Numbered from the stretch's first letter, positions 17,082-26,220 are shown. The stretch: 64,000 bases of DNA from Amycolatopsis orientalis DSM 40040 = KCTC 9412 (GCF_000478275.1 NZ_ASJB01000064.1:1-64000), one strand, 5' to 3'. Numbers and translations are program-made. Notes: generated by a model from the letters alone, not told the origin.

Positions 17082-18347
17082 ATGGTGGCAGTGGTCAAAG
17101 AGGACACCTGGACCGCGCGGCGGATCAACCGGACGGCGGTCATCACCATGGTGGTGATGGTGTTCGCCTGGTCGGTCGACTACATCGACCGGTTCTCCAT
17201 CGGGATGGCGCTGCCGATGATCGGCGCCGAGTTCGAGCTCAGCAAAACCCAGCAGGGCTGGCTCGTGACCGTGTTCGCCCTGGTCTACATGGTCTGCCAG
17301 ATCCCGGCGGGCTTCCTCGCAGACCGGTACGGCTCGCGCGGTCCGATGCTGGCGACCCTGCTGCTCTGGTCGGCGTTCACCGCGATGACCGGGATGGCGG
17401 GCACCTTCGGGATGCTGCTCGTCGTCCGCGGGCTTTTCGGTGTATGCCAAGGACTTTTCCCGGCCGCGTCGTTCAAGGCCATCGCGGAGCGGACGACTCC
17501 GGGCAACCGGGCGACGGTCACCGGCGTGATGCTGTCCGCGGGCGGGATCGGCGCGGGACTCGCGCCGCTGATCGTCGGGCCGTTGCTGATGGCCCTCGGC
17601 TGGCGCCACACGTTCTTCTGGATGGCGGGGATCGGCGCGATCATCGGCGTCGTCGTCTGGGCGATCCTGCCGAAGGCACTTCCGGAGTCGCTCAGCAGCC
17701 TTCCCCGTGCCGACGCGAAAACCCCCGAGGTGTCCCGCAAGCAGGTGCTGAAGTCCCCGGTGATCTGGAAGTTCACCCTGCTGTTCTGCGTCACCAACAT
17801 GCTCAATTACGGGATGATCACCTGGGTGCCCAGCTACCTGCTGGAGTCGCGGGGCCTGACGCTCGGCCAGACCGGCGTGCTGGCCGCGATCCCGATGCTG
17901 GTCAGCATCGGCACGACCATCCTCGGCGGCTGGCTGTTCGACCGTTACTTCCACGACCACGGCCGCTGGTACCTCGGCTCGATCGCGCTGGTGACCGTGG
18001 TGCTGCTGACGTTGATGGTGAACGCGGACAGCACGGCGGAATTCACCCTCTACGAGACGCTCGCCCTCGCTGTCTTCGGGATGGCGACGATGGCCGTCTT
18101 CGGCCTTCCGCTGCGGGTCCTCCCGACCGCGGTCACCGGGATCGGCATGGGCGTGATGAACTTCGGCGGCCAGGTGGCGGGTGCGGTCGCCCCGGTGGCC
18201 ATGGGCTGGCTCGCCGACACCTTCTCCTACACCGCCGCGTTCGGCTTCCTCATCGGCACCACGCTGATCACCGCCGTGATGGCGTTCTGGGTACCGCAGA
18301 CCCCAGCGCAGTTCACCTTTTCCCCGGCGAGCCCGAAAACCTCGTGA
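17082..18347 (+). CDS. Major facilitator superfamily transporter
   Basis: A 421-aa membrane protein with about 12 helices. The family loop signature appears after helix 2 as GFLADRYGSRGPM and again in the second half as GGWLFDRYFHDHGRWYLG. The opening AWSVDYIDRFSIGMALPMIGAEF resembles anion:cation symporters (ACS family) that move organic acids or small peptides, so uptake of an acylated amino acid or related anion is plausible. ATG 17082 is chosen (GGAGG 5 nt upstream). Its TGA stop lies inside palindrome copy 4. Confidence 0.88.
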   Translation: MVAVVKEDTWTARRINRTAVITMVVMVFAWSVDYIDRFSIGMALPMIGAEFELSKTQQGWLVTVFALVYMVCQIPAGFLADRYGSRGPMLATLLLWSAFTAMTGMAGTFGMLLVVRGLFGVCQGLFPAASFKAIAERTTPGNRATVTGVMLSAGGIGAGLAPLIVGPLLMALGWRHTFFWMAGIGAIIGVVVWAILPKALPESLSSLPRADAKTPEVSRKQVLKSPVIWKFTLLFCVTNMLNYGMITWVPSYLLESRGLTLGQTGVLAAIPMLVSIGTTILGGWLFDRYFHDHGRWYLGSIALVTVVLLTLMVNADSTAEFTLYETLALAVFGMATMAVFGLPLRVLPTAVTGIGMGVMNFGGQVAGAVAPVAMGWLADTFSYTAAFGFLIGTTLITAVMAFWVPQTPAQFTFSPASPKTS

Positions 18348-18386
18348 GTGGTAATGGCGGTTCCAACCGTCATTACCACTCACGAG
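18341..18386. repeat. 46-bp palindrome, copy 4 (one G-U wobble)
   Basis: It differs from copy 1 by A to G in the left arm and CC at the centre. The G faces a T, so the RNA stem still pairs as G-U. The TGA stop codon of the MFS gene is formed by the palindrome itself. Conservation of pairing suggests that the RNA hairpin is the functional form. Confidence 0.75.
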
Positions 18387-18406
18387 GCTCAGTAGACAGG
18401 AGTGCC

Positions 18407-19318
18407 ATGCCCACCGCGTCCGAAGTCATCGAAACGATCAACGCCCGCGCGAAGGAGGTCGGTGTCCGGGTCCGGTTGCACGCGGCCGAAATCGACGGCA
18501 CGCGACGGATCGGCATCGACGAGCACACGCCGGTCGTCACGGCGTCGGTGTTCAAGGTGCCCGTCGCGCTGGAGCTGGCGAAGCAGGCCGCCGAAGGGGT
18601 GCTCGATCTCGGCGAGCCGGTCACGGTCCCGCCGGGACATCCCACGCCGAGCCCGTACGGCCTGGCGACCTTCCGGCACGAGGTGACGATGTCGTGGTAC
18701 GACCTCGCGATCCTGATGATCGGGATCAGCGACAACGTCGCCACGGACCTGATTCTCGACCGCGTCGGGAAAGCGGCGACCGGAGAAAACTTGCGGCGAC
18801 TCGGTTTCGAGCACACCACCGTGTCGCAGGACTGCGGTGAAACCCTCAGAAGTATCGGTGAGGACCTCGGAATTTCCTACGAAGACGACGAAAGGCTGCT
18901 GACGGAGCTTCCGCTGGAGAAGCTCACCGCGTTGCGCGCGCTGCGACCGGAGCGAACCTGCGCCACGACGGCCGAGGAGATCACCCGGCTGCTCGGCCTG
19001 ATCTGGCGTGACGAGGCGGCGTCGCCCACGGCGTGCGCGGACGTCCGGCGCTGGCTGGAACTCCAGGTGTGGCCGCACCGGCTGCGGTCGGGGTTCCCGG
19101 ACGACGGGATCCGCGTCGGCGGCAAGACCGGGACCCTCCCGACGGTGCGCAACGAGGTCGGTGTCGTCGAGTACCCGGATGGGGGCCGTTACGCGGTAGG
19201 GATTTTCACCGACGCCGTCGACGGGCGGTCGAGGGTGCCGGAACGGGACGCGTTCATCGGCTTCGCCGCCGCGCGGGCGGTGGAATGGCTCAGGCTTCCC
19301 GAGGCGGCCGTCGAATGA
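18407..19318 (+). CDS. Cytoplasmic class A beta-lactamase-fold serine hydrolase
   Basis: A 303-aa protein with all penicillin-recognising motifs: SxxK at Ser47-Lys50 (ASVFKVPV), SDN at 108-110 (GISDNVA) and KTG at 240-242 (GGKTGTLP). There is no signal peptide; the protein starts MPTASEVIETI, unlike real exported beta-lactamases. It may act inside the cell on imported D-amino-acid peptides rather than on antibiotics, an inference from its neighbours. AGGAG precedes the ATG. It is a paralogue of the gene at 20824, with matching motif surroundings (GTLPxVRNEVGVV). Confidence 0.85.
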   Translation: MPTASEVIETINARAKEVGVRVRLHAAEIDGTRRIGIDEHTPVVTASVFKVPVALELAKQAAEGVLDLGEPVTVPPGHPTPSPYGLATFRHEVTMSWYDLAILMIGISDNVATDLILDRVGKAATGENLRRLGFEHTTVSQDCGETLRSIGEDLGISYEDDERLLTELPLEKLTALRALRPERTCATTAEEITRLLGLIWRDEAASPTACADVRRWLELQVWPHRLRSGFPDDGIRVGGKTGTLPTVRNEVGVVEYPDGGRYAVGIFTDAVDGRSRVPERDAFIGFAAARAVEWLRLPEAAVE

Positions 19319-19355
19319 TTCGTCCGCCCGGATGAATTTTCCCGCCGCTCTCGTC

Positions 19356-19386
19356 GTTCCGCACGAACCGGTGACGCCCGTCACCG
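19356..19386. promoter_or_regulatory. Promoter region with two inverted repeats before the serine-hydrolase/peptide-uptake operon
   Basis: GTTC-CGCAC-GAAC (19356-19368) is followed directly by the perfect palindrome CGGTGACG-CC-CGTCACCG (19369-19386). A possible -10 element, TAGCAT, lies just downstream at 19390. The 123-bp gap and these elements suggest an independent promoter for the genes starting at 19442. Confidence 0.45.
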
Positions 19387-19441
19387 TCCTAGCATTCCGG
19401 GAACCGCCGGACCCCACCCTTTCCACGGACAAGAGGTGCGC

Positions 19442-20827
19442 ATGTCGAAACTTTCCGAAATCGATACCTGGCTCGCCGAGAATCTTCCAAGCCTCCTGGC
19501 GAAGCACCAGGTGCCCGGCGCGGCCGTCGCGGTGTTCGCGAACGGTGAGGTGATCGACCACGCGGCGGGCCTGCTGAACACCGGCACCGGGGTCGAGTCC
19601 ACAGTGGACTCGGTGTTCCAGATCGGCTCGATCACCAAGGTGTGGACGACGACGCTGGCGATGCAGCTCGTCGACGAAGGCGCGCTGGAGCTCGACAAGC
19701 CGGTCCGCGAGTACCTTCCCGAGTTCGTCCTCGCCGACGACGACGCCGCTTCCCGGATCACCGTGCGGCAGCTGACCTGTCACACGTCCGGCTTCGAGGG
19801 CGACATCTTCACCGACACCGGGCAGGGCGACGACTGTGTCGCGAAGCTCGTGGCGACGCTGTCCGACGTGCCCCAGTTGTTCGGCCCGGGGGAGATGTTC
19901 TCCTACAACAACGCCGGCTACTGCGTGCTCGGGCGGATCATCGAGGTGCTGCGCGGCAAGTCCTACGACGAATGCCTGCGCGACCACCTGTTCGCGCCGC
20001 TCGGACTGACCCACGCGGCCACGGGCCCCTACGACGCCATCCGGTACCGCGCCGCGATCGGCCACGTCCAGCCGGCGCCGGACGCCGACCCCGTCCCCGC
20101 GCCCATGTGGGCGTTGACCCGCTCGAACGTCCCCGCCGGCTCGCACCTCGCGATGCGCCCGCGTGACCTGCTCACCTTCGTGCGCATGCACCTGAACGAG
20201 GGCCGGGCCGACGACGGGACCCAGGTGCTCAAGCCCGAAACCGCCCGCGCCATGTGGGAGCGGCAGGTCGAACTGCCCTACCTCGGCCTGATGGGCGGGG
20301 CGTGGGGCCTCGGCTGGATGATCTTCGACTGGGACGGCGGCCCGGTGATCGGCCACGACGGCGGCACCATCGGCCAGTCGGCGTTCCTCCGCGTGGTGCC
20401 GGGCAGCAATGTCGCGGTCGCGCTGCTGACCAACGGCGGCAAGCCGCTGCACCTCTACCTCGACATCTTCCGGAAGGTCCTCGGCGACCTGGCCGGGGTC
20501 GAGGTCCCGCCGCTGCCCGAACCCAACGCCGCCGAGGCGCCCGCCGACCCTTCCCGGTACGTGGGCGAGTACTCCTCGCAGGTCGCGGAGATCGTGGTCA
20601 GCCAGGACGAGGACGGTGGCCTGTGGCTGGAGCGCACGCCGAAGGGGGCCTTCGCCGATCTCGGTAAGCCGGAGAAGAACAGGCTACTGGGATACCAGGG
20701 CGACACCCTCGTCGCCGAAAGCGGACAGCTGGGCCTGCACATGCCGCACGCCTTCGTCGGTGACGACGGCAACGGCCGGGCGCTGTTCGTCCACACGGGA
20801 CGCGCGGACCGGCGGGTGAGCAGGTGA
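19442..20827 (+). CDS. Serine hydrolase, class C beta-lactamase/D-aminopeptidase family
   Basis: A 461-aa protein. The beta-lactamase-type domain (about 1-350) has SxxK at Ser63-Lys66 (GSITKVW), YxN at Tyr155-Asn157 (FSYNNAGY) and an HxG-type third motif in GHDGGTIGQS. A C-terminal lipocalin-like barrel (about 370-455) resembles the extra domains of D-aminopeptidases and esterases in this family. There is no signal peptide. It is clearly homologous to the C-terminal half of the fusion protein at 27215 (both have GLLNT/GVLNT, DSVFQIGS, DTGxGDDC). Likely substrates are peptides with D-residues. Its stop overlaps the next start by GTGA. Confidence 0.85.
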   Translation: MSKLSEIDTWLAENLPSLLAKHQVPGAAVAVFANGEVIDHAAGLLNTGTGVESTVDSVFQIGSITKVWTTTLAMQLVDEGALELDKPVREYLPEFVLADDDAASRITVRQLTCHTSGFEGDIFTDTGQGDDCVAKLVATLSDVPQLFGPGEMFSYNNAGYCVLGRIIEVLRGKSYDECLRDHLFAPLGLTHAATGPYDAIRYRAAIGHVQPAPDADPVPAPMWALTRSNVPAGSHLAMRPRDLLTFVRMHLNEGRADDGTQVLKPETARAMWERQVELPYLGLMGGAWGLGWMIFDWDGGPVIGHDGGTIGQSAFLRVVPGSNVAVALLTNGGKPLHLYLDIFRKVLGDLAGVEVPPLPEPNAAEAPADPSRYVGEYSSQVAEIVVSQDEDGGLWLERTPKGAFADLGKPEKNRLLGYQGDTLVAESGQLGLHMPHAFVGDDGNGRALFVHTGRADRRVSR

Positions 20828-21726
20828 CCGGAGCCGCCGCCGCGATCGAGGCCGTCTTCGCGAACGCGGGAGCCCGCGGTTTCGTGCACGCCAAGGAGAT
20901 CGGTGTCCCCGGCGGTCCCGAGGTCGGCGTCGGCGCGGACGACCCGGTCGTGCTCGCGTCGGTGTTCAAGATCCCGGTCGCGGTCGCCTTCGCCAGGGAG
21001 GCGGCCGCGGGCAGGCTCGATGACACCGAGCGGGTCCGCGTCACCGCGCGGTACCGGATCGGCGGGATCGGCACCGCGGGCTGCGCCGACGACGTCGAGA
21101 TGAGCTGGCGCGACCTGGCGCACTTCATGCTCACGATGAGCGACAACGCGGCGACCGACGTGATCTACCACCGGGTCGGACAGGATGCGGTCGACAGGGT
21201 CCTCACCGATCTCGGGCTGGAGCGGACGCGGCTGATCGGCTGCTGTGAGGACCTGTTCGCCTCGGTGATCGCCGACCTCGGTGCGAAACCGGACGACGAT
21301 CTGGAGGCCGTCTTCGCCGCCGCCACCGAGGAACAGCTGCGGAAGCTCTCGGTGGTCGACCCGGAACGCACGACCTCGTCGACCCCGCGCGAGATCACCA
21401 CGCTGCTCGACGCCATCTGGACCGACCGAGCGGGCGACCCGGCCGCCTGCGAACGGGTGCGGACGATCATGGCCCAGCAGATCTGGCCGCATCGGATCTC
21501 GTCCGGCTTCCCCGCGGAAGTGGCGATCGCGGCGAAGACCGGCACGCTGCCCTCGGTCCGTAACGAAGCGGGGGTGGTGACCCATGTGGACGGTCGCCGC
21601 TACGCCGTCGCGGTGTTCACCCGCGCCGAATCCCTCGCCGACCGCCTGCCCGCGGTCGATTCCGCCATCGGCGAGGCCGCCCGCCTCGCCGTCGAACACC
21701 TTCGCGCGCAGACCTTGACCCCGTAG
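20824..21726 (+). CDS. Cytoplasmic class A beta-lactamase-fold serine hydrolase (paralogue)
   Basis: A 300-aa protein with SxxK at Ser46-Lys49 (ASVFKIPV), SDN at 106-108 (TMSDNAA) and KTG at 238-240 (AAKTGTLP). As in its paralogue at 18407, no export signal precedes the domain. Translational coupling to the upstream D-aminopeptidase-like gene and proximity to the peptide importer argue for a role in peptide breakdown. Real beta-lactamase activity cannot be excluded, since the motifs are intact. Confidence 0.83.
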   Translation: MTGAAAAIEAVFANAGARGFVHAKEIGVPGGPEVGVGADDPVVLASVFKIPVAVAFAREAAAGRLDDTERVRVTARYRIGGIGTAGCADDVEMSWRDLAHFMLTMSDNAATDVIYHRVGQDAVDRVLTDLGLERTRLIGCCEDLFASVIADLGAKPDDDLEAVFAAATEEQLRKLSVVDPERTTSSTPREITTLLDAIWTDRAGDPAACERVRTIMAQQIWPHRISSGFPAEVAIAAKTGTLPSVRNEAGVVTHVDGRRYAVAVFTRAESLADRLPAVDSAIGEAARLAVEHLRAQTLTP

Positions 21727-21735
21727 GAGAACCCC

Positions 21736-23334
21736 ATGAAGAAAGCCCGGCTCACCGCCGCGATCGCGAGCGTGGTGGCCTTGACCGTGAGCGCGTGCGG
21801 GGGGACGTCGCAATCCGGTGAGGACCGGACCGCGAATCAGAAACCGGTCGAAGGCAAGACCTTCACGATGGCGATCGGCACCGACCCCGGAGCGCTGGAC
21901 CCGGCGATGACGGTGCTCGCGGTCGCCCTCGAAATGGGCCGTTTCCTTTACGACAGCCTGATCAATCTCGACGAGAAGGGCAAGCCGATCGCGGGTCTCG
22001 CCCAGAAGTGGGAGGCCACCACGACCACGGCCTCCTTCACCCTGCGGAACGGCATCACCTGTGACGACGGCGCCCCGCTGACCGCGAGCGACGTCGCCGC
22101 GAACATCAACTTCGTCGGCGACCCCGCCAACAAGTCCCCGATGTCCGGGCTGGCCGTCGCGCCGGGGACCAAGGCGACCGCGGACGACGCGGCGCGGACG
22201 ATCACGCTCACGAGCGGGGCACCGGACGCGTTCCTGCTCCGCAACATCGGCGGTCTGCCGATCGTGTGCGGCAAGGGCGTGACCGACCGGGCGGCGCTGG
22301 CCAAGGGGCGCTACGGCACCGGCATGTTCACGATGACCGAGGCCGTGCCGAACGACCACTACACCCTCACCCGGCGCAAGGACTACGCGTGGGGACCGGG
22401 CGAGTGGCAGCGCGAGCAGCCGGGCCTGCCGGAGAAGGTGGTCTACCGGGTCATCCCGAACACCACGACCGCGGCGAACCTGTTGCTGTCCGGCGAACTC
22501 AACGCCTCCCGGATCACCGGCCAGGACCAGCAGCGGCTGCGTGCCCAGAAGCTGTTCCACTCCGACCAGGTCGTGCCGATGGGCGAGATCTTCTTCAACC
22601 AGGCGCCGGGCCGGGCGGGTGCCGATCAGGCCGTCCGCCGCGCTTTGGTCCAGGCCCTCGACCTCGCCCAGATCGGCAAGGTGCTCACCAGCGGCTCCGG
22701 GGCACCCAGCCAGGGAATGGTCACCACCGAACCCAGGGCGTGCGCCGGTGATTCGGTGGCAGGCAAGCTGCCGTCGTTCGACGTCGCCGCCGCCAAGGCC
22801 GCCCTCGACAAGGCGGGCTGGACGCCGGGCGCGGACGGCGTGCGGGTCAAGGACGGCAAGCGGCTCGCGCTCACCACCATCTACGGCACCCAGGTGGGTC
22901 CGACGATGGCACCTTCCGCCGAACTGATGCAGCAGTCCTGGAAGGCGATCGGCGCGGAGATCACGCTCAAGGGCCTCGACAGTCCCGGCACCAGCCAGGC
23001 GCTCTTCGGCACCGGGGACTGGGACATCTCGCTTGCCCCCGTCACGCTGCTGCTGCCGAGCCAGGCCGTCACGTTCGTCTCCGGGCCGAAACCGCCCGCC
23101 GGCACGAACTTCGCGCATATCGAGAACGAGCGCTACACGGCGCAGGCCGCCCAGGCGGCACGGATGGCGGGCGATACCGGCTGCGCGACCTGGCTCGCCG
23201 CCGAGTCGGCGCTCATCGAGCGGCTGGACGTGGTGCCGTACGTCAACTCGGTCATCCCGACCTTCGGGAGCAACGCGCGGTTCAAGATCAATTTCGGCAC
23301 GATCGAGCCGTCGTCCATCCGGATGTACAGCTGA
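21736..23334 (+). CDS. Family 5 (peptide/opine/nickel) ABC substrate-binding lipoprotein
   Basis: A 532-aa protein, normal for DppA/OppA types. The lipoprotein signal ends at Cys21 (LTVSACGG). The mature protein opens with TFTMAIGTDPGALDPAMTV, the usual family start, and has LAQKWEATTTTASFTLRNGITCDDGAPLTASDV region features that mark SBP_bac_5. It delivers oligopeptides to the permeases encoded next. GGAG precedes the ATG, and the TGA overlaps the permease ATG. Ligand stereochemistry cannot be read from sequence. Confidence 0.92.
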   Translation: MKKARLTAAIASVVALTVSACGGTSQSGEDRTANQKPVEGKTFTMAIGTDPGALDPAMTVLAVALEMGRFLYDSLINLDEKGKPIAGLAQKWEATTTTASFTLRNGITCDDGAPLTASDVAANINFVGDPANKSPMSGLAVAPGTKATADDAARTITLTSGAPDAFLLRNIGGLPIVCGKGVTDRAALAKGRYGTGMFTMTEAVPNDHYTLTRRKDYAWGPGEWQREQPGLPEKVVYRVIPNTTTAANLLLSGELNASRITGQDQQRLRAQKLFHSDQVVPMGEIFFNQAPGRAGADQAVRRALVQALDLAQIGKVLTSGSGAPSQGMVTTEPRACAGDSVAGKLPSFDVAAAKAALDKAGWTPGADGVRVKDGKRLALTTIYGTQVGPTMAPSAELMQQSWKAIGAEITLKGLDSPGTSQALFGTGDWDISLAPVTLLLPSQAVTFVSGPKPPAGTNFAHIENERYTAQAAQAARMAGDTGCATWLAAESALIERLDVVPYVNSVIPTFGSNARFKINFGTIEPSSIRMYS

Positions 23335-24314
23335 TGGCGGTCGCGATCGCCCCCGCCGGGCTGCGCGGCAGCCCGTGGCTTTCGTTCGCCGGGCGCCGGC
23401 TCGGCCGATTCGCGGTCTCGCTGTGGGTCTTGGTCACCACGGCGTTCCTGATGATCCAGCTGATCCCCGGGGACCCGGTCCGGGCGGCACTCGGCCTGAC
23501 CGCGCCGGTCGAACTGGTGAACGCGCGCCGGGCGGCCCTCGGCCTCGACGATCCGCTGTGGCTGCAGTACGTCCACTACTTCGGTGGACTGTTCACCGGC
23601 GACTTCGGGACGTCGATGACCAGTGGGCAGCCGGTCGCCGAGGTGATCGGGGACCGGCTGCCCGCCACCCTGCAGCTGGCGTTGCCCGCCTTCGCGGTGG
23701 TCATCGCCGTGGCGCTCCCGCTGGGCGTGCTGTTCGCCGTGCTGACCCGCGGTGGCCGCCGCCGGGGCGGTGAGCTGGCCTTCACTTCGACGACGGTGCT
23801 GCTGGCGGCCATTCCCGAATTCCTGGTGGCGGTCGCGCTGGTCGCGTTCTTCGCGGTCCGGCTCGGCTGGTTCCCGGTGGCCGGGAGCGAAGGTGCCGGT
23901 TCGCTCGTGCTCCCGGTCATCGCGCTGGCGCTCGGTCCGGCCTCTGTCCTCTCGCGCATCGTCCGGGTGGAGACGCTTTCCGTGCTGGGCAACGACTTCA
24001 TCCGCACTGCCCGGGCGAAACGGTTGCCGGCGCGGCTGGTCTACCTCCGGCACGCGCTGCCGAACGCGCTCACCGCGACGCTGACCATGGGCGGGCTGAT
24101 GCTGACCGGGATGGTCGCCGGGACGGTGCTGGTGGAGAACGTGTTCGCCTGGCCCGGTCTCGGCTCGACCATCGCGCAGTCGATCCTGCAGAAGGACTAT
24201 CCGCTGGTGCAGGGGATCGTGCTGGTCTACGGCATCGGGGTGCTGCTGGTGAATCTGACGGTGGACGTGCTGCTCGCCGTCCTCGATCCGCGTTCGACGA
24301 TCCGGGAGAGCTGA
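23334..24314 (+). CDS. Peptide ABC transporter permease, DppB-like
   Basis: A 326-aa membrane subunit. It has the conserved N-terminal region FLMIQLIPGDPVRAALG, six predicted helices and the coupling segment IRTARAKRLPARLVYLRHALPN, which contains the permease loop. ATG 23334 overlaps the previous stop. Operon partner of the fused permease-ATPase one base downstream. Confidence 0.92.
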   Translation: MAVAIAPAGLRGSPWLSFAGRRLGRFAVSLWVLVTTAFLMIQLIPGDPVRAALGLTAPVELVNARRAALGLDDPLWLQYVHYFGGLFTGDFGTSMTSGQPVAEVIGDRLPATLQLALPAFAVVIAVALPLGVLFAVLTRGGRRRGGELAFTSTTVLLAAIPEFLVAVALVAFFAVRLGWFPVAGSEGAGSLVLPVIALALGPASVLSRIVRVETLSVLGNDFIRTARAKRLPARLVYLRHALPNALTATLTMGGLMLTGMVAGTVLVENVFAWPGLGSTIAQSILQKDYPLVQGIVLVYGIGVLLVNLTVDVLLAVLDPRSTIRES

Positions 24315-24315
24315 G

Positions 24316-26220
24316 ATGGTGAATCGACGCGCGAAATGGGTCGCGGCCCTGCGCACGCCGGTGGGCGCGTTCGCGGCGGCCCTGCTGGTCCTGGTGCTCG
24401 CCCTCGCGGTGCTGGCCCCGATCCTGTGGCACGGCAAGGCCTTCGAGATCGACACCAACGCGATCGGACAAGGACCTTCCGCGGAACATTGGCTGGGCAC
24501 CGACGACCTCGGTCGCGACATCTTTTTCCGGGTGCTGGTGGCGACCCGGCTCTCGGTGCTCCTGGCGGTGCTCGCGACGGTGATCGGCGTGGTCACGGGG
24601 CTCGTCCTCGGCACGCTGCCCTCGTTGCTGCCGCGGCCCGCCGCCCGGCTGGTCACCGCGTCGGTGAACATCGCGGTCGCGTTCCCCGGCCTGCTGCTGG
24701 TGCTGTTCTTCTCGGTCATCTTCGGGGTCGGGACGCACGGCGCGGTGCTGGCGGTCGGCTTCGCGCTGGCACCGGCGTTCGCGCGGCTGGCACAGACGTT
24801 GTCTGCCTCCGTGGCCGGCCATGACTTCGTGTCCGCCGCGCGGATCTCCGGGGTCGGCCGGATCCGGCTGCTGACCCGGCACATCCTGCCCAATATCGGC
24901 GAACCGCTGGTGGTGAACGCGACCATCGGCGCGGGCTCCTCGCTGCTGGCGTTCTCCGGGCTGTCGTTCCTCGGGATCGGGGTGCAGGCACCGGAATACG
25001 ACTGGGGACGGCTGCTCGGTGAAGGGCTCAACGGGATCTACGTCAATCCGGCGGCCGCGCTCGCGCCGGGGGTGGCGGTGGTACTGGCCGGGCTCGCGTT
25101 CAACCTGGTGGGGGAGACCGTCGCCGGGGTGATCGGCGTCCGGACCGGGTCGCGCAAGCTGCCACCGCGGCCGGTCACTCCCGCCAGGGAGGAAGCCGTC
25201 GACGACCGGGACGACGCCGTCCTGGTGGTGGAGAACCTCCAGGTGGCCTTCCCGCGTCCGGCGGGCTGGACCGTGCCGGTGCGCGGGGTGAGCTTCACCG
25301 TCCGCGCGGGCGAGGCGATCGGCGTCGTCGGCGAGTCGGGCTCGGGGAAGAGCCTGACCGGCCTCGCGGTGTCACGGCTGGTCGAAGCACCGGCCGTGGT
25401 CACCGCGGACCGGCTCGACTTCGCCGGGAAACCGGTGCTGACCACACCGGAACGGGAGCTGCGCGGTCTGCTCGGCACCTCGCTGGCGATGGTGTTCCAG
25501 GATCCGATGACGTCGTTCAACCCGACCAGGCGGATCGGCCGTCAACTGGCCGAGGTGGCCGAACAGCACCAGGGGCTGCCGCGCGCCAAGGCGTTCGCGC
25601 GGGCCGTCGACCGGTTGCGCGCGGTGCGGATCCCGGCCGCCGAGCGGCGCGCGCGGCAGTATCCGCACGAATTCTCCGGCGGGATGCGGCAGCGCGCGAT
25701 GATCGGCATGGGCCTCATGGGCGATCCGCGGCTGATCATCGCCGACGAACCGACCACGGCGCTGGACGTCACCGTGCAACGGCAGCTCCTGCGGCTGCTG
25801 GCGCGGACCAGGACCGAACGGAACACCGCGATCATCCTGATCAGCCACGACATCGCGGTCGTTTCCCAGACCTGCGAACGCATGCTGGTCATGTACGCCG
25901 GACGGCTCGTGGAGGATCTGCCGTCGGCCGGGACGCCGCGGCATCCCTACACAAGGGCCCTGCTGGCCGCGACGCTGGACCTCGAGACCGATCGCGACGC
26001 GCCGCTCGCGGTGATCCCCGGCCGTCCGCCGGAACCGGATCGCGTGCCCACCGGATGCGCGTTCGCCGACCGATGTCCCGCGGTGACCGACCGGTGCCGT
26101 CTCGAAGACCCGGTCCTGGAACGGGTGAAGCCCGGGCATCGCGTCGCGTGCTGGCATCCGCACGAGACGTCGTCCGCCCAGCCCGCCAAGGAAAGCGTGA
26201 CCGCCGGAGGTGCGGAGTGA
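24316..26220 (+). CDS. Fused peptide ABC permease (DppC-like) and ATPase (DppD-like)
   Basis: One 634-aa chain joins a membrane domain (about 1-280, GTDDLGRDIFFRVL and the loop SAARISGVGRIRLLTRHILPN) to a nucleotide-binding domain (about 295-625). Walker A GESGSGKS has Lys345, the signature is FSGGMRQRAM, Walker B is LIIADEPTTALD, and the C-terminal oligopeptide-transporter domain has the Cys cluster CAFADRCPAVTDRC. Such fusions are known in actinobacteria. The start is ATG 24316. Its stop overlaps the second ATPase by GTGA. Confidence 0.92.
   Translation: MVNRRAKWVAALRTPVGAFAAALLVLVLALAVLAPILWHGKAFEIDTNAIGQGPSAEHWLGTDDLGRDIFFRVLVATRLSVLLAVLATVIGVVTGLVLGTLPSLLPRPAARLVTASVNIAVAFPGLLLVLFFSVIFGVGTHGAVLAVGFALAPAFARLAQTLSASVAGHDFVSAARISGVGRIRLLTRHILPNIGEPLVVNATIGAGSSLLAFSGLSFLGIGVQAPEYDWGRLLGEGLNGIYVNPAAALAPGVAVVLAGLAFNLVGETVAGVIGVRTGSRKLPPRPVTPAREEAVDDRDDAVLVVENLQVAFPRPAGWTVPVRGVSFTVRAGEAIGVVGESGSGKSLTGLAVSRLVEAPAVVTADRLDFAGKPVLTTPERELRGLLGTSLAMVFQDPMTSFNPTRRIGRQLAEVAEQHQGLPRAKAFARAVDRLRAVRIPAAERRARQYPHEFSGGMRQRAMIGMGLMGDPRLIIADEPTTALDVTVQRQLLRLLARTRTERNTAIILISHDIAVVSQTCERMLVMYAGRLVEDLPSAGTPRHPYTRALLAATLDLETDRDAPLAVIPGRPPEPDRVPTGCAFADRCPAVTDRCRLEDPVLERVKPGHRVACWHPHETSSAQPAKESVTAGGAE

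Noticed and set aside
97..18386. CRISPR repeats or insertion-sequence ends as explanation of the repeated 46-mer
   Set aside because: Only four widely separated copies, no spacers, no transposase gene between or beside them, and no target-site duplication seen.
18407..21726. Treating the class A-like hydrolases as antibiotic-resistance beta-lactamases
   Set aside because: No signal peptides, duplicated within a peptide-uptake operon, and no resistance regulator nearby. Activity is left open.
20455..23118. 887-aa minus-strand open frame
   Set aside because: Antisense to the serine hydrolase and peptide-binding genes, which have clear motifs and ribosome binding sites. Low-complexity composition.
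23133..25031. 632-aa minus-strand open frame
   Set aside because: Antisense to the two peptide permease genes and Ser/Arg/Pro-rich. No start context.
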